Source: Spirochaetales bacterium
GTDB lineage: Bacteria > Spirochaetota > Spirochaetia > Treponematales > Treponemataceae
Assembly: GCA_029098225.1 (NCBI GenBank)
Contig: JAQXNX010000023.1
Coordinates: forward strand, 1-64,000
Direction of reading: 5' to 3'
DNA length: 64,000 nt
Position 1 is the stretch's first letter, and each line of letters starts with the position of its first letter. Position numbers and translations under genes: made by a program. Positions 27,671 through 37,009 of this stretch are shown here, one piece after another. The notes under the pieces are model-generated. The model saw only the letters and a list, made by a program, of their open reading frames with translations, was not told where the DNA came from and ran no database searches.

Positions 27671-29167
27671 TTATCTTGCCTCCAGGTAAAATCGTTTTAA
27701 ATAAATTATTCTTTTATTTGCATCCTCCCAGTATTTGCTGGCCGGATAATTTTTTGTAACATTTGTATAAGCATTAATTGCTGCTTTTATATCTTGAACA
27801 GATGATTTTGCTTCGAGCACCTGTCCTAAAAGAAAATATGCTCTATCAATTTCTGAATCTGGATTTAATAAATACTGATTCAATTTATTTTTTGCAGCTT
27901 CAAATTCTTTTTCATTATAAAGAATATTGGCTTCCTGTAAAAGTGTTTGTGAATTATTTGCGTTATTAATAGTAGTATTTGTCCCGCTGTTTTCAACTTT
28001 TGTGCTTAAATTATCGCTTGTTGCAGAAGATGTTTCTTGAGAATTTTCTGCAGAAAAATTTTTTTCTACAGAAGAAATTTCAGTTTCTGCTTTTATCTCT
28101 TCTGCAGAAGTCTGATTTGAATTCTGCACTTGAGAAACTTTATCACTTGCTGGCTGAGAATTAGAATTTTCATTATCTTCAGATTCCGGTTCTGCTGGAA
28201 CAATTTTCTTTATCTGTGGAACAGGCATTTTGAATTCCGGGGCAATAATGTGAGTTTTATTGGAACCGTTTTCGTTAGTAACTTCCACTTCAACATAGTC
28301 ATCAAGGTATTCATTTGTTAAGGCATCGCTCTTATAAAAATGAAGAATCTTTGTTCCGCTTTTTCTTGCTTGAAGAGAAAATGTTGTATCCTTTGAGCCA
28401 AGCTTTGTTCCGTAATATGCAATATCCCGAGAGCCGTCTGTTAATCCAAGGAAAATCCAGCCAGTTCCAGGATATGTTATTTCAACATATTCATTTTTCT
28501 TCAGAGTAACTTTTCTTGAAGGAACAGGAACCTCTTCATTTTCTGCAGATATACTTTTATCATCTTCTTCATCAAGAAATTCATCGGATTCAATATCTAT
28601 TACATCATCATTATCTTCTATTGTATCAAATGCTGTAAGTTCATCATCAGCTTCTTCATTCTCTAAATTCTGTTCTGTTTCTTCATCCTCTAAATTCTGT
28701 TCGGCTTCAGCTTCTGTATTTTCAACTTCATTTTCTTCTGAAGCGGCATCTTCGTTAGCAAGCAGCTTTAAATCATCTTCATCAAATTCAATTATTTCTG
28801 CATTGCTTTCTTCTGGTTCATCAAAATCTGTTTCTTCTTCCTCTGGTGGAATATCAAGAGTTAAAACAAGAGGTTCTTCAAAATCCTGTGGAATAGGGTA
28901 GAGTGAATCTGAATCCTGTGATTCTTCAGAATCATAATCATCAAAAGCTGCAGAAGTTTCTTCTTCGTCATCAAGGAAAATAACATCATCATCTTCGGCT
29001 TCTGAACTTTGAGTTTCTGTATTTTCAATTTCGTCTTGTTCTTCGGCGTCGGAATTTATAATTTCTGTATTATCAATTTCGTTTTGCTCTTCAACTTCTG
29101 GTTTACTTGCACAAGAGAATAAAAAAAATGATGAAATAAAACACAATAATATTATTAACTTTTTCAT
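27671..29167 (-). CDS. acidic lipoprotein with C-terminal TPR-like repeats
   Basis: 498 residues; lipobox LFSC with Cys19. Residues ~23-215 are extremely rich in Glu/Asp with repeated NLEDEE/NLENEE-type units. A beta-rich segment follows (PSRKVTLKKNEYVEITYPGT to EVEVTNENGS). Next is a Ser/Asn/Glu-rich linker (~310-410) and a C-terminal helical part with NILYNEKEFEAAKNKL and AYFLLGQVLEA, typical of TPR/YbgF-BamD-like repeats. Possible outer-membrane assembly or peptidoglycan-associated role, inferred only. Overlaps the gene before it by four bases. Confidence 0.75.
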   Translation of the reverse strand: MKKLIILLCFISSFFLFSCASKPEVEEQNEIDNTEIINSDAEEQDEIENTETQSSEAEDDDVIFLDDEEETSAAFDDYDSEESQDSDSLYPIPQDFEEPLVLTLDIPPEEEETDFDEPEESNAEIIEFDEDDLKLLANEDAASEENEVENTEAEAEQNLEDEETEQNLENEEADDELTAFDTIEDNDDVIDIESDEFLDEEDDKSISAENEEVPVPSRKVTLKKNEYVEITYPGTGWIFLGLTDGSRDIAYYGTKLGSKDTTFSLQARKSGTKILHFYKSDALTNEYLDDYVEVEVTNENGSNKTHIIAPEFKMPVPQIKKIVPAEPESEDNENSNSQPASDKVSQVQNSNQTSAEEIKAETEISSVEKNFSAENSQETSSATSDNLSTKVENSGTNTTINNANNSQTLLQEANILYNEKEFEAAKNKLNQYLLNPDSEIDRAYFLLGQVLEAKSSVQDIKAAINAYTNVTKNYPASKYWEDANKRIIYLKRFYLEAR

Positions 29168-29562
29168 GGTGCAGCCTCTATTATATCATTAACCATATTT
29201 TCATTGGCTGTAGATAAAGAAGAAATTTCTTTTTCGGTTGGAGTTGTAAACCATTGTCGTCCATCTTCTTCAGACCATTCTTCTTCTGATTCTCTGTATA
29301 AATTATAACTTCTTGGTAATTCCGGACCGTTTGGAATTACCTGAGGAGTTGAAATTTCCAGAGCCATAGCAGGTATATCCGGCACTTTATTTTTCTTTTT
29401 GCCGGCAACAATAGCAATTAAAATTATGCAGAGAATAATTAAAACTGCCATTGCAGAAATAATAATAGAAAGAATTTTATTTTCTGCAACAAAGTCAGAA
29501 ATCTTTGTCTTAAGATTAGAGAAGAATTCTGTGGCTTTGCCTTTCAGTTCAGAAAAATCCAT
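29164..29562 (-). CDS. small single-pass membrane protein
   Basis: 132 residues. An amphipathic N-terminal region, one strong membrane helix (about 31-53, rich in Ile/Leu/Ala) followed by GKKKNK, then a Pro/Glu/Ser-rich tail. The basic residues after the helix suggest the tail is cytoplasmic. Lies 6 bp after smc and overlaps the acidic lipoprotein gene by 4 bp. No family recognised. Confidence 0.7.
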   Translation of the reverse strand: MDFSELKGKATEFFSNLKTKISDFVAENKILSIIISAMAVLIILCIILIAIVAGKKKNKVPDIPAMALEISTPQVIPNGPELPRSYNLYRESEEEWSEEDGRQWFTTPTEKEISSLSTANENMVNDIIEAAP

Positions 29563-29568
29563 CTGTTT

Positions 29569-32466
29569 TTATTCCTCAGTTTTCTGTCTCTTTGGAGGAC
29601 GTGGTGGAAGTACAATTCCTTCTTCTTCTGGAACATCTTCTTCTTTAAAGTCATCATTTGTCTGATCAATTTCGGCACCGCGCTTAATATCTTCATCAAG
29701 ACGAAGGGCAATAAGCTTACTTACACCTGATTCTTCCATTGTAACTCCAAGCATTCTTGAAGCACCCATTACAGTTTTTTTGTTATGTGTAATAACAATG
29801 TACTGGCTTACATTTGCAAAGCTTTCCAGAGTAGTTACAAATGAAGAAACGTTCTTGTCATCAAGTGCGGCATCAATTTCGTCAAGCAGACAGAACGGGC
29901 TCGGTCGAACCTGATAAGTTGCAAATAAAAGTGCAACTGCAGTCATTGTCTTTTCTCCACCAGAAAGTAAAGAAATATTTTCAAGCTTCTTTCCTGGCGG
30001 CTGAGCATAAATATCTATTCCCGAAGTAAGAATATTTGCAGGATCTGCAAGTTTTAATTCTGCACGTCCACCATTGAACAATCGGCGGAACATGTTGTGG
30101 AAATTCTTTTTTATCTGATTATAGGTTTCCAGGAACATTTCGGCAGATTTTGATTTTATTTCTTCGCTTACGCGGACAAGATTTTCAAGAGACTTAGCTG
30201 TATCTTCGTAGCTTGTTTTCTGGCGTTCATAGCGTTCCTTAACTTCTGTGAATTCTTCCGGTGCCATAAGGTTTACGCTACCAAGATTAGCAAGTGCTTT
30301 TTTAGATTCTGCAAGGCTTTCCCTTATTTCTACAGCAGGAGTTGTAATTTTATACATGCGCTCTTCAAATTCCATAAGATCGCGCGAATACTGATCCTGG
30401 AAATTCTGTTTAATATTGCGTATGTCGTTATCTGCAGAGTTTAAAGAAAGAGAAAGTCTTTCATACTGTTCCTGATAACGATTCTGTTCTTCTCGTTTCT
30501 TTTCAAGAGAACCGCTTTTTCCAGAAACATTTTTATTTGCTTTTGCAATATCTTCATCAAGATGATTCATTTCTTCAGCAAGTTTTTTACCGCGATATTC
30601 AATTTCGGCAAGCTCATCCTGATATTCATTAATCTGCTCATTAATTTCATCTGAACGCTTTTTTTCAAGATACAAATCATCTTCTGCTTCTTTTAAGCTT
30701 GTTTTCTCAGTTGTAAGCTGACGCTCAAGCATTCCAATCTGATTTTTACTTGCAGAAATCTGCTCCTGCATCTGGATTTCGTTCAGCTTAAGTTTATTTG
30801 AAGTTTCTTTGTATTCATCAATTTTCTTTAATAAATCTGCATTTTCGCCGGAAAGCTTTTCAATCTGCTCATTAATTTCATTTACACGCTTAATATTTTC
30901 ATTAATTTTTTCATCAATGTCGCGCTTTTTTGTCATAATTCCTTCCGGAGAAAGGAACTCTGTAATGAAGGCAGGTGAAGATGAAACAAATTGATTCAGC
31001 AGTTCAGAAATTTTTTCAATCTGAATTTTTACTTCTTCAAAACCGTCTGTTGCTTCTTTTAATGCATTTGTGTATTCCGCATTTTGATGTTCTTTAATTA
31101 AAAAGTCAGAAAAAATGTTTTTACGGCCTTCGGCAAAAATCTTTACTTTTGAAACCGCTGTTTCAAGTTCTTCCTTTGATTTTTTGTAAGAAGCTTCGCT
31201 AAAGCCTGCTGATTTTAATTTTTCATCAAGCATAGAAACAATATCTTCTGTAATGCCTGCAAGATTTTCCTGTAAAACCTTTCGTTCTGCTTCTACATTC
31301 TGTATTTGAGTTTTTAAATTTTCGCTCTGTCTGTCATTTTCGGTTATTTGAGAACTGCTTGTTTCAATATTTTTTTCAAAAGTTAAAATATTATTTTTAA
31401 TATCTTCAAGCTGCTTGTTTTTCTGGTGGAGGGCAGCGTTCTGTTCATCAATATCTTCCTGAATGGAATCAACGCGTTCTCCAATTGCACGAACTTTTCC
31501 TTCAAGAGTATTTATTTTTTCTTTTAAAATCAAAGACTGCTGATTCTGCTGTTTTATAAGTTCAAGCTTTCCGTTTTTTTCGCGGCCAATTGCAAGAAGT
31601 TCTGCCTGCTTTGCATAAAGCTCTTCCTGCATTGCTTTTACTTTATCCATGTTCTCAGAAATTGTATTGTTAATTTCTTCAATTTCCTGACGTACTTTAT
31701 CTCGCTTTGCCTGAACATTTTTAAGTTCTTCTTCATGGCGGGCTTTGTCCTGAACAAAGTTCTTTAAACGAAGCAATGCAAGATCAAGTTCTGAGTTTAA
31801 AATATCTTCTTTGTATTTGCGGTATTTTATTGTTTTTTCGGATTGAACTTTGAGCGTTTCATACTGACGTTTAATTTCGCCCATTGCAATTTCAATCTGA
31901 ACCATGTATTGTCTGGTTTTTTCCAGTTCGCGTTCTGCTTCGGCACATTCTGCTTTTGAACGGCTTATTCCGGCTGCTTCTTCAAAAAGATAACGGCGGT
32001 CTTCCGGTTTGCTCGAAAGAATCTGATCAATTTTACCCTGCTCCATAACTGAGTAGGCTGCCTTACCAACACCGGTATCCAAAAAAAGCTTTCTGATTTC
32101 GGTAGGACCTGCAGGTCTTCTGTTAATAAAATATTCCTGATCGCCTGAACGATAAAGACGTCTTGTAATTGCAATTTCTTCTTCATCAAGCGGAAGAAGT
32201 CCTTTATCATTGCAGAGTGTTAATGTAACTTCTGCAGCATTCAATGCGGTACGACGTTCCGTTCCATTAAAAATAACGTCTTCCATTTTTTCTGCACGGA
32301 GATTTTTTGAACGGTTTTCTGCAAGAACCCATTTAATGGAATCTACAACATTACTCTTTCCACAGCCATTTGGACCTACGAGCGCTGTAATTCCTTCTGC
32401 AAAATCGATGTGAGTTTTATCTGCAAAAGATTTAAAACCTGAAATATCAAGACTTTTTAAGAACAC
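29569..32466 (-). CDS. smc: chromosome segregation protein SMC
   Basis: 965 residues, shorter than the usual ~1150-1190. GTG start with GGAG 8 bases upstream. N-terminal ATPase half has Walker A GPNGCGKSN at 31-39 and the Q-loop region; two long coiled coils follow (about 165-400 and 510-790). The C-terminal half has LSGGEKTMTA and Walker B CLLDEIDAALDD. The middle segment (~410-510) is where a hinge should be, but the glycine-rich hinge signature is not apparent. Condenses and segregates DNA as a dimer. First gene of a string that runs through serS. Confidence 0.95.
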   Translation of the reverse strand: MFLKSLDISGFKSFADKTHIDFAEGITALVGPNGCGKSNVVDSIKWVLAENRSKNLRAEKMEDVIFNGTERRTALNAAEVTLTLCNDKGLLPLDEEEIAITRRLYRSGDQEYFINRRPAGPTEIRKLFLDTGVGKAAYSVMEQGKIDQILSSKPEDRRYLFEEAAGISRSKAECAEAERELEKTRQYMVQIEIAMGEIKRQYETLKVQSEKTIKYRKYKEDILNSELDLALLRLKNFVQDKARHEEELKNVQAKRDKVRQEIEEINNTISENMDKVKAMQEELYAKQAELLAIGREKNGKLELIKQQNQQSLILKEKINTLEGKVRAIGERVDSIQEDIDEQNAALHQKNKQLEDIKNNILTFEKNIETSSSQITENDRQSENLKTQIQNVEAERKVLQENLAGITEDIVSMLDEKLKSAGFSEASYKKSKEELETAVSKVKIFAEGRKNIFSDFLIKEHQNAEYTNALKEATDGFEEVKIQIEKISELLNQFVSSSPAFITEFLSPEGIMTKKRDIDEKINENIKRVNEINEQIEKLSGENADLLKKIDEYKETSNKLKLNEIQMQEQISASKNQIGMLERQLTTEKTSLKEAEDDLYLEKKRSDEINEQINEYQDELAEIEYRGKKLAEEMNHLDEDIAKANKNVSGKSGSLEKKREEQNRYQEQYERLSLSLNSADNDIRNIKQNFQDQYSRDLMEFEERMYKITTPAVEIRESLAESKKALANLGSVNLMAPEEFTEVKERYERQKTSYEDTAKSLENLVRVSEEIKSKSAEMFLETYNQIKKNFHNMFRRLFNGGRAELKLADPANILTSGIDIYAQPPGKKLENISLLSGGEKTMTAVALLFATYQVRPSPFCLLDEIDAALDDKNVSSFVTTLESFANVSQYIVITHNKKTVMGASRMLGVTMEESGVSKLIALRLDEDIKRGAEIDQTNDDFKEEDVPEEEGIVLPPRPPKRQKTEE

Positions 32467-32672
32467 AATTTACTCCAAATAAAATCCGCATCCGCCAAAA
32501 ATGCCCCTGCAACTTAGCGTGCATACTCTTTGTATAGTCTTTTTATTATACTGAATTTTCTATTTCATTTAAAGTGAATTTATAAATTGAATTTACAGAG
32601 GAATTTTGCTGAAATAATAGATTCCGGCCATCAGGCTTATCTATATAATCTGCAATAGCCCAGTTGTCAGAA

Positions 32673-33779
32673 TTACAGACTGTTTATTAATTCAATAGTC
32701 TGATCTACGGTTTTTTCCCAATTATATTCGCTGGCCCAGATTATTCCTTCAAAAATCATTTTTTCTTTGAGCTTTTTGTCATTTATGCATTTTTCAAGGC
32801 TTTCTGCAATTTCTTCTATATTATTTGAATCAAAATAGATTGGAGAAGTTCCTCCAATTTCTTTTAAGGCACCTTCTTTTGAACAGATAACCGGAACTCC
32901 ACATGCCATAGCTTCCAGAATCGGCAGCCCGACGCCCTCTATAACTGAAGGAAAAATACAAAGTTCAGAAGCAGCATAAAGCTTTGCAAAATCCTTCGGC
33001 GGAAAATAACCTGTTAAAAAAATATCCGAAGCATATTTGGAATTAAAGGCGCACTGGTGAATCATTTCGCTGAATGCTCCGTCGTTACCGGCAAGAACCA
33101 GACGGTGCGGAGCTCCTGTTCTTTCTTTAAATAATTCAAAGGCCTTTATAAGCTCAATATGTTTTTTTTCCGGACCGGAAAGGGTAGAACCATATATAAA
33201 ATACGGGCGCTTAATTGCAAACGGACTTATGTTTACAATTTCTGCATCTATGTCCGGCATAGGATAAAAAATTTTATGATCTATTCCGTTATGAATAATT
33301 GTAATTTTTTCTGCCGAAAGTCCAAGGTGAATTAAATCTTCTTTAATAAAATTTGAAGCAGCAATTATTATCTGAATGTTATTTAAGCCCTGTAAAAGTT
33401 TTTTTGAACGTTTAGGATTTTCTGCAATAAATGATGAAATAATTGTATTTACTATTGCAATTCCGGTAAAGGTCTTGAATTTTAAAGGAAGCGCCTTTTC
33501 GCAGGCTGGAAAAATAATTGAATTGTAACCATTCTTTTTTGCAATTTTATTTATTTTCTTTTCATAAAATTTTTGAATAGATTTATCATCATCAGAAACT
33601 TTTGCCGAACTGAATGAAACTTCTTTATTTGAATTAAAAACGTAACGGTCGACTTCATAACCCAGAATTTCAAAATTTTTTAATTTATCTTCAGGAATAT
33701 TTGCTATAAAATTTAATGCATATGAACCAAGACCGCCTTTTGCATGATTACATCCAAAAGTGTCGATTGCTATTTTCAT
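32673..33779 (-). CDS. glycosyltransferase family 4
   Basis: 368 residues. GT-B fold of the GT4 family: N-terminal GGLGSYALNF loop, middle IHNGIDHKIF, nucleotide-sugar part with GVGLPILEAMACGVPVICS (the E-x7-E type motif). The sugar donor and acceptor cannot be read from sequence; envelope glycan or glycolipid synthesis is likely. Overlaps the helicase gene by four bases (ATGA), hence co-translated with it. Confidence 0.88.
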   Translation of the reverse strand: MKIAIDTFGCNHAKGGLGSYALNFIANIPEDKLKNFEILGYEVDRYVFNSNKEVSFSSAKVSDDDKSIQKFYEKKINKIAKKNGYNSIIFPACEKALPLKFKTFTGIAIVNTIISSFIAENPKRSKKLLQGLNNIQIIIAASNFIKEDLIHLGLSAEKITIIHNGIDHKIFYPMPDIDAEIVNISPFAIKRPYFIYGSTLSGPEKKHIELIKAFELFKERTGAPHRLVLAGNDGAFSEMIHQCAFNSKYASDIFLTGYFPPKDFAKLYAASELCIFPSVIEGVGLPILEAMACGVPVICSKEGALKEIGGTSPIYFDSNNIEEIAESLEKCINDKKLKEKMIFEGIIWASEYNWEKTVDQTIELINSL

Positions 33780-34903
33780 ATTTCATCCTCACTTTCAAAT
33801 CCACAATCTAAAACTTTTCCACCGTAAATTTCTTTTGGATAAACTGTAAGTCCGAGTTTTTTTTCAAGTGCCGCATATCTTCTCATTTCCATTTCATCGC
33901 CGATTACGACATTAATTCCTTCTTTTCCAGCACGACCGGTTCTTCCACTTCTGTGAATGAAAAAATCTTCGTCTTCGGGCAAATCCATTTGAATTACATG
34001 CGTAATATTCAGAATATCAAGTCCACGAGAAGATAAATCGCTTGTAATAAGAAATTTTTCTTTTCCACTTCTAAAGCCATCTATAGCTTTTTTGCGTTCA
34101 ACTTTGTCTGCTTTAGAAAACAAAACTGCACATTTAATTCCTTTAAATGCAAGCTTGCTTCTTATATTATCTATCTGATCTGTTCTTGATGTAAAGATTA
34201 AAGCCTTTTGTGGATTTTCTGCGCATAAAAATTTTCTTAAAGTTTCTATTTTGTCTCTTCGTTCTGCAAAAATTGCCCAATGCGTTATTTTCTTTTTTAA
34301 TATATTTTCTTCGGGCATTATAATTGATTTAGAGTCTGCAAAAAATATTTTTGTTTTCTTATCAAGAGTTGCACTGCAGGAAATAATTTGAGTTCCCCGC
34401 GGAAGAACGTTTCTTAATTCCGAAGTTGAAGCATAAAGCTCTTTTTTTACAAGTCGGTCGGTTTCATCAAAAACGGCGGAAAAGATTTTTTCGGTTTTGA
34501 GTTTTTTTAAGCGTATTAATTCTACAAGTCTTGCTGGAGTTCCGATTGCAATAAAAGGAGAAGCCTTAAGATTTTCAATCTGGCGTTTTAAAGGAACACC
34601 TCCAATTAAAAGAACAGTCTTATAATCACAGACGCTTTTACAGGCAGCGTTTATTTGAGAACACAATTCAAAGGTTGGGGCTGTTATTAAAATCTGCACA
34701 CCCGGTTTTTTTTCATCAACTTTATTCAGTAGAGGAAGCAGATATGCAAAAGTTTTTCCGGTTCCTGTTTCTGATTGAAAGAGAACATTGTCTCCTTCCA
34801 GAATTTGAGGAATTACCTCGCTCTGTACGGGAGTAGGTTTCAGAATATTCTGAAGTTTAAGTTTTTCCTGAATCTGTTTGTTAAGTAAAGAAAAATCTTT
34901 CAC
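33776..34903 (-). CDS. DEAD-box RNA helicase with DETD motif II
   Basis: 375 residues, a compact RhlE/DbpA-like helicase core without a long tail. Q motif with TPVQSEVIP, motif I SETGTGKT (44-51), motif Ib TPARLVEL, motif II reading DETD instead of DEAD, motif III SCSATL, motif VI HRSGRTGRAG. Role probably in ribosome assembly or mRNA turnover. It sits 14 bp after clpX and is coupled to the glycosyltransferase gene. Confidence 0.9.
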   Translation of the reverse strand: MKDFSLLNKQIQEKLKLQNILKPTPVQSEVIPQILEGDNVLFQSETGTGKTFAYLLPLLNKVDEKKPGVQILITAPTFELCSQINAACKSVCDYKTVLLIGGVPLKRQIENLKASPFIAIGTPARLVELIRLKKLKTEKIFSAVFDETDRLVKKELYASTSELRNVLPRGTQIISCSATLDKKTKIFFADSKSIIMPEENILKKKITHWAIFAERRDKIETLRKFLCAENPQKALIFTSRTDQIDNIRSKLAFKGIKCAVLFSKADKVERKKAIDGFRSGKEKFLITSDLSSRGLDILNITHVIQMDLPEDEDFFIHRSGRTGRAGKEGINVVIGDEMEMRRYAALEKKLGLTVYPKEIYGGKVLDCGFESEDEI

Positions 34904-34917
34904 AGAGCTTTATTCCG

Positions 34918-36189
34918 TCATGCACTTTCTATTGCAGTCTCTTTAAGCTTTAAAAGCTTTTTGAGATCTTTTTCTTTATTCAAAACAATATTTTTAGTTA
35001 CTGTAAATTGCTTTTTTCCCTTTACATCTGGAATAAAGAACATAACATCCATAAGCATTTTTTCTACAATTGTTCTAAGTCCACGGGCTCCTGTTTTTTG
35101 TCTTATAGCTTCATCTGCAATTTCTTCTATAGCTTCCTTTTCAAAAACAAGCTCTACATCATCAATCTTAAAAGAAGCCTGGAATTGTTTTGTCAGTGCA
35201 TTTTTTGGTTCTGTAAGAACGCTTACAAGATCATCGCGTGTAAGCTCTTTGAGAGCACAGGTAATTGGCATACGACCTATAAGTTCTGGAATAAGTCCAA
35301 ATTTTACAAGGTCGTCTGGAGTAACCTGACTTAAAAGATTCATTTTTTGCTCTTCGTTCATCTGGCCGATATCTGAACCAAAGCCCATAGCGTGAGAAGA
35401 AACTCTCTGCTCAATAATCTTATCAAGACCAACAAAAGCTCCTCCAAGAATAAAGAGAATGTTAGTTGTGTCTATCTGAAGCATTTCCTGATTAGGATGC
35501 TTGCGGCCGCCCTGCGGTGGAACGCTTGCAACTGTTCCTTCAATAATCTTTAACAGTGCCTGCTGAACACCTTCACCGCTTACATCGCGGGTAATAGAAG
35601 TGTTTTCGCTCTTGCGTGCAATTTTATCTATTTCATCAATAAAGATAATTCCGCGTTCTGCAGCTTCAATGTTTCCATCTGCTGCGTTAATGAGCTTTAA
35701 CAAAACGTTTTCTACATCTTCTCCTACATAACCTGCTTCTGTAAGGGTAGTAGCATCGGCAATTGCAAATGGAACCTTAAGACGCTGAGCAAGTGTGCGG
35801 GCAAGAAGAGTTTTTCCACTTCCTGTCGGTCCAATTAAAAGCACATTTGATTTTTCAATCTGAACCGCATTTTCGTCAGTTTTAGAAAATGAAGGAACTG
35901 AAAGTCTTTTGTAATGGTTATAAACGGCAACAGAAAGAGTTTTTTTAGCTTCATCCTGACCAACTACGTAATTATCAAGATATTCTTTAAATTCACTTGG
36001 AGTTGGAACTTCTTTTAGTTCAATCGGTAGAATTTCTGCATGCTGCTGCTGGAGCATTTCATCACAAATTGCAATACATTTATCACAAATCCAAGCGTTT
36101 CCACTTGGTCCTGTAATTAATTTGCGGTCTTTGCTTGCAGGACTTCCGCAGAAGAAACAGAATTTATCTGAAGAATTAAATAATTTCAT
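34918..36189 (-). CDS. clpX: ATP-dependent Clp protease ATP-binding subunit ClpX
   Basis: 423 residues. N-terminal zinc finger with Cys11, Cys14, Cys35 and Cys38, Walker A GPTGSGKT at 120-127, Walker [12 protein letters not shown] and arginine-finger region [10 protein letters not shown]. Unfolds substrates and feeds them to ClpP, encoded 23 bp upstream. Order tig-clpP-clpX is conserved in many bacteria. Confidence 0.98.
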   Translation of the reverse strand: MKLFNSSDKFCFFCGSPASKDRKLITGPSGNAWICDKCIAICDEMLQQQHAEILPIELKEVPTPSEFKEYLDNYVVGQDEAKKTLSVAVYNHYKRLSVPSFSKTDENAVQIEKSNVLLIGPTGSGKTLLARTLAQRLKVPFAIADATTLTEAGYVGEDVENVLLKLINAADGNIEAAERGIIFIDEIDKIARKSENTSITRDVSGEGVQQALLKIIEGTVASVPPQGGRKHPNQEMLQIDTTNILFILGGAFVGLDKIIEQRVSSHAMGFGSDIGQMNEEQKMNLLSQVTPDDLVKFGLIPELIGRMPITCALKELTRDDLVSVLTEPKNALTKQFQASFKIDDVELVFEKEAIEEIADEAIRQKTGARGLRTIVEKMLMDVMFFIPDVKGKKQFTVTKNIVLNKEKDLKKLLKLKETAIESA

Positions 36190-36212
36190 ATATCCGACTC
36201 CATTCTTATGTT

Positions 36213-36812
36213 TTATTTTCTAAACGCCATTACCTGATCAATAATTCCGTATTCGCGGGCATCGTTTGCAGACATGTAAAAATCTCTTTCAATATCTTTT
36301 GCAACCTGCTCAATTTTTTTACCGGTATCATTTGCAAGGTATTCAATAGACAGTTTCTTTAATCTGATAATTTCTTTTGCAAGAATAGAAATATCACTTT
36401 CCTGTCCTTCAACACCGCCTCGTGGCTGATGAATCATAACACGGCTTGAAGGTAATGCATAACGTTTACCTTTTGTTCCGCCGGCAAGTAAAATTGCAGC
36501 CATACTTGCAGCCTGTCCCATACAGATTGTCTGAATAGGACATTTTACATATTTCATTGTATCATAAATAGCCAGGCCTGCAGTAACACTTCCGCCTGGT
36601 GAGTTTATATAAATACTTATATCTTTATCTGGATTTTCTGATTCAAGGAAGAGAATCTGTGCAACAACAAGGTCTGCTGTATAATCATTTATTTCTCCAT
36701 CCAAAAAGATGATTCTGTCTTTTAAAAGCCGGGAAAATAAATCGTAGCCTCTTTCGCCGTTTCCCGTTCTTTCCCAAATATTTGGAATATTATTATTCAT
36801 CTGTTCGTTCAT
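36213..36812 (-). CDS. clpP: ATP-dependent Clp protease proteolytic subunit
   Basis: 199 residues with the complete catalytic triad Ser103 (GQAASMA), His128 (MIHQPRGG) and Asp177 (ERDFYMSA). Oxyanion SPGGSVTAG near 71. Ends IDQVMAFRK. Forms the barrel protease with ClpX. A purine-rich GGGG sits before the ATG. Separated from tig by the terminator at 36911-36939. Confidence 0.98.
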   Translation of the reverse strand: MNEQMNNNIPNIWERTGNGERGYDLFSRLLKDRIIFLDGEINDYTADLVVAQILFLESENPDKDISIYINSPGGSVTAGLAIYDTMKYVKCPIQTICMGQAASMAAILLAGGTKGKRYALPSSRVMIHQPRGGVEGQESDISILAKEIIRLKKLSIEYLANDTGKKIEQVAKDIERDFYMSANDAREYGIIDQVMAFRK

Positions 36813-36907
36813 AAAATCCCCTTTAAAAACGTCTTACCGAACTTGTTTCTATATCTATAATAATATACTGAATTTTTGTTAAATAGGGTAGTAGAATTAT
36901 ATAAAAA

Positions 36908-36945
36908 AAGCGGTGGCTGAGCTATGTCAAAAACCACCGTTTTTA
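36908..36945 (-). terminator. terminator of tig
   Basis: CGGTGG (36911-36916) and CCACCG (36934-36939) form a stem with A-runs on the left and T-runs on the right; in the minus direction the T-run follows. Could work in both directions. Confidence 0.7.
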
Positions 36946-37009
36946 GTTGAACACTTTTTGCAGAGCAAAAATGGCAAGCGTAACTTACCTTCGTGTCTTT
37001 CTTTTGATT

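Noticed and set aside
36902-36931. clpP promoter (TTGACA...TATAAT) in the loop of the tig terminator
   Set aside because: The spacer is about 23 bases, well outside the usual 16-18.
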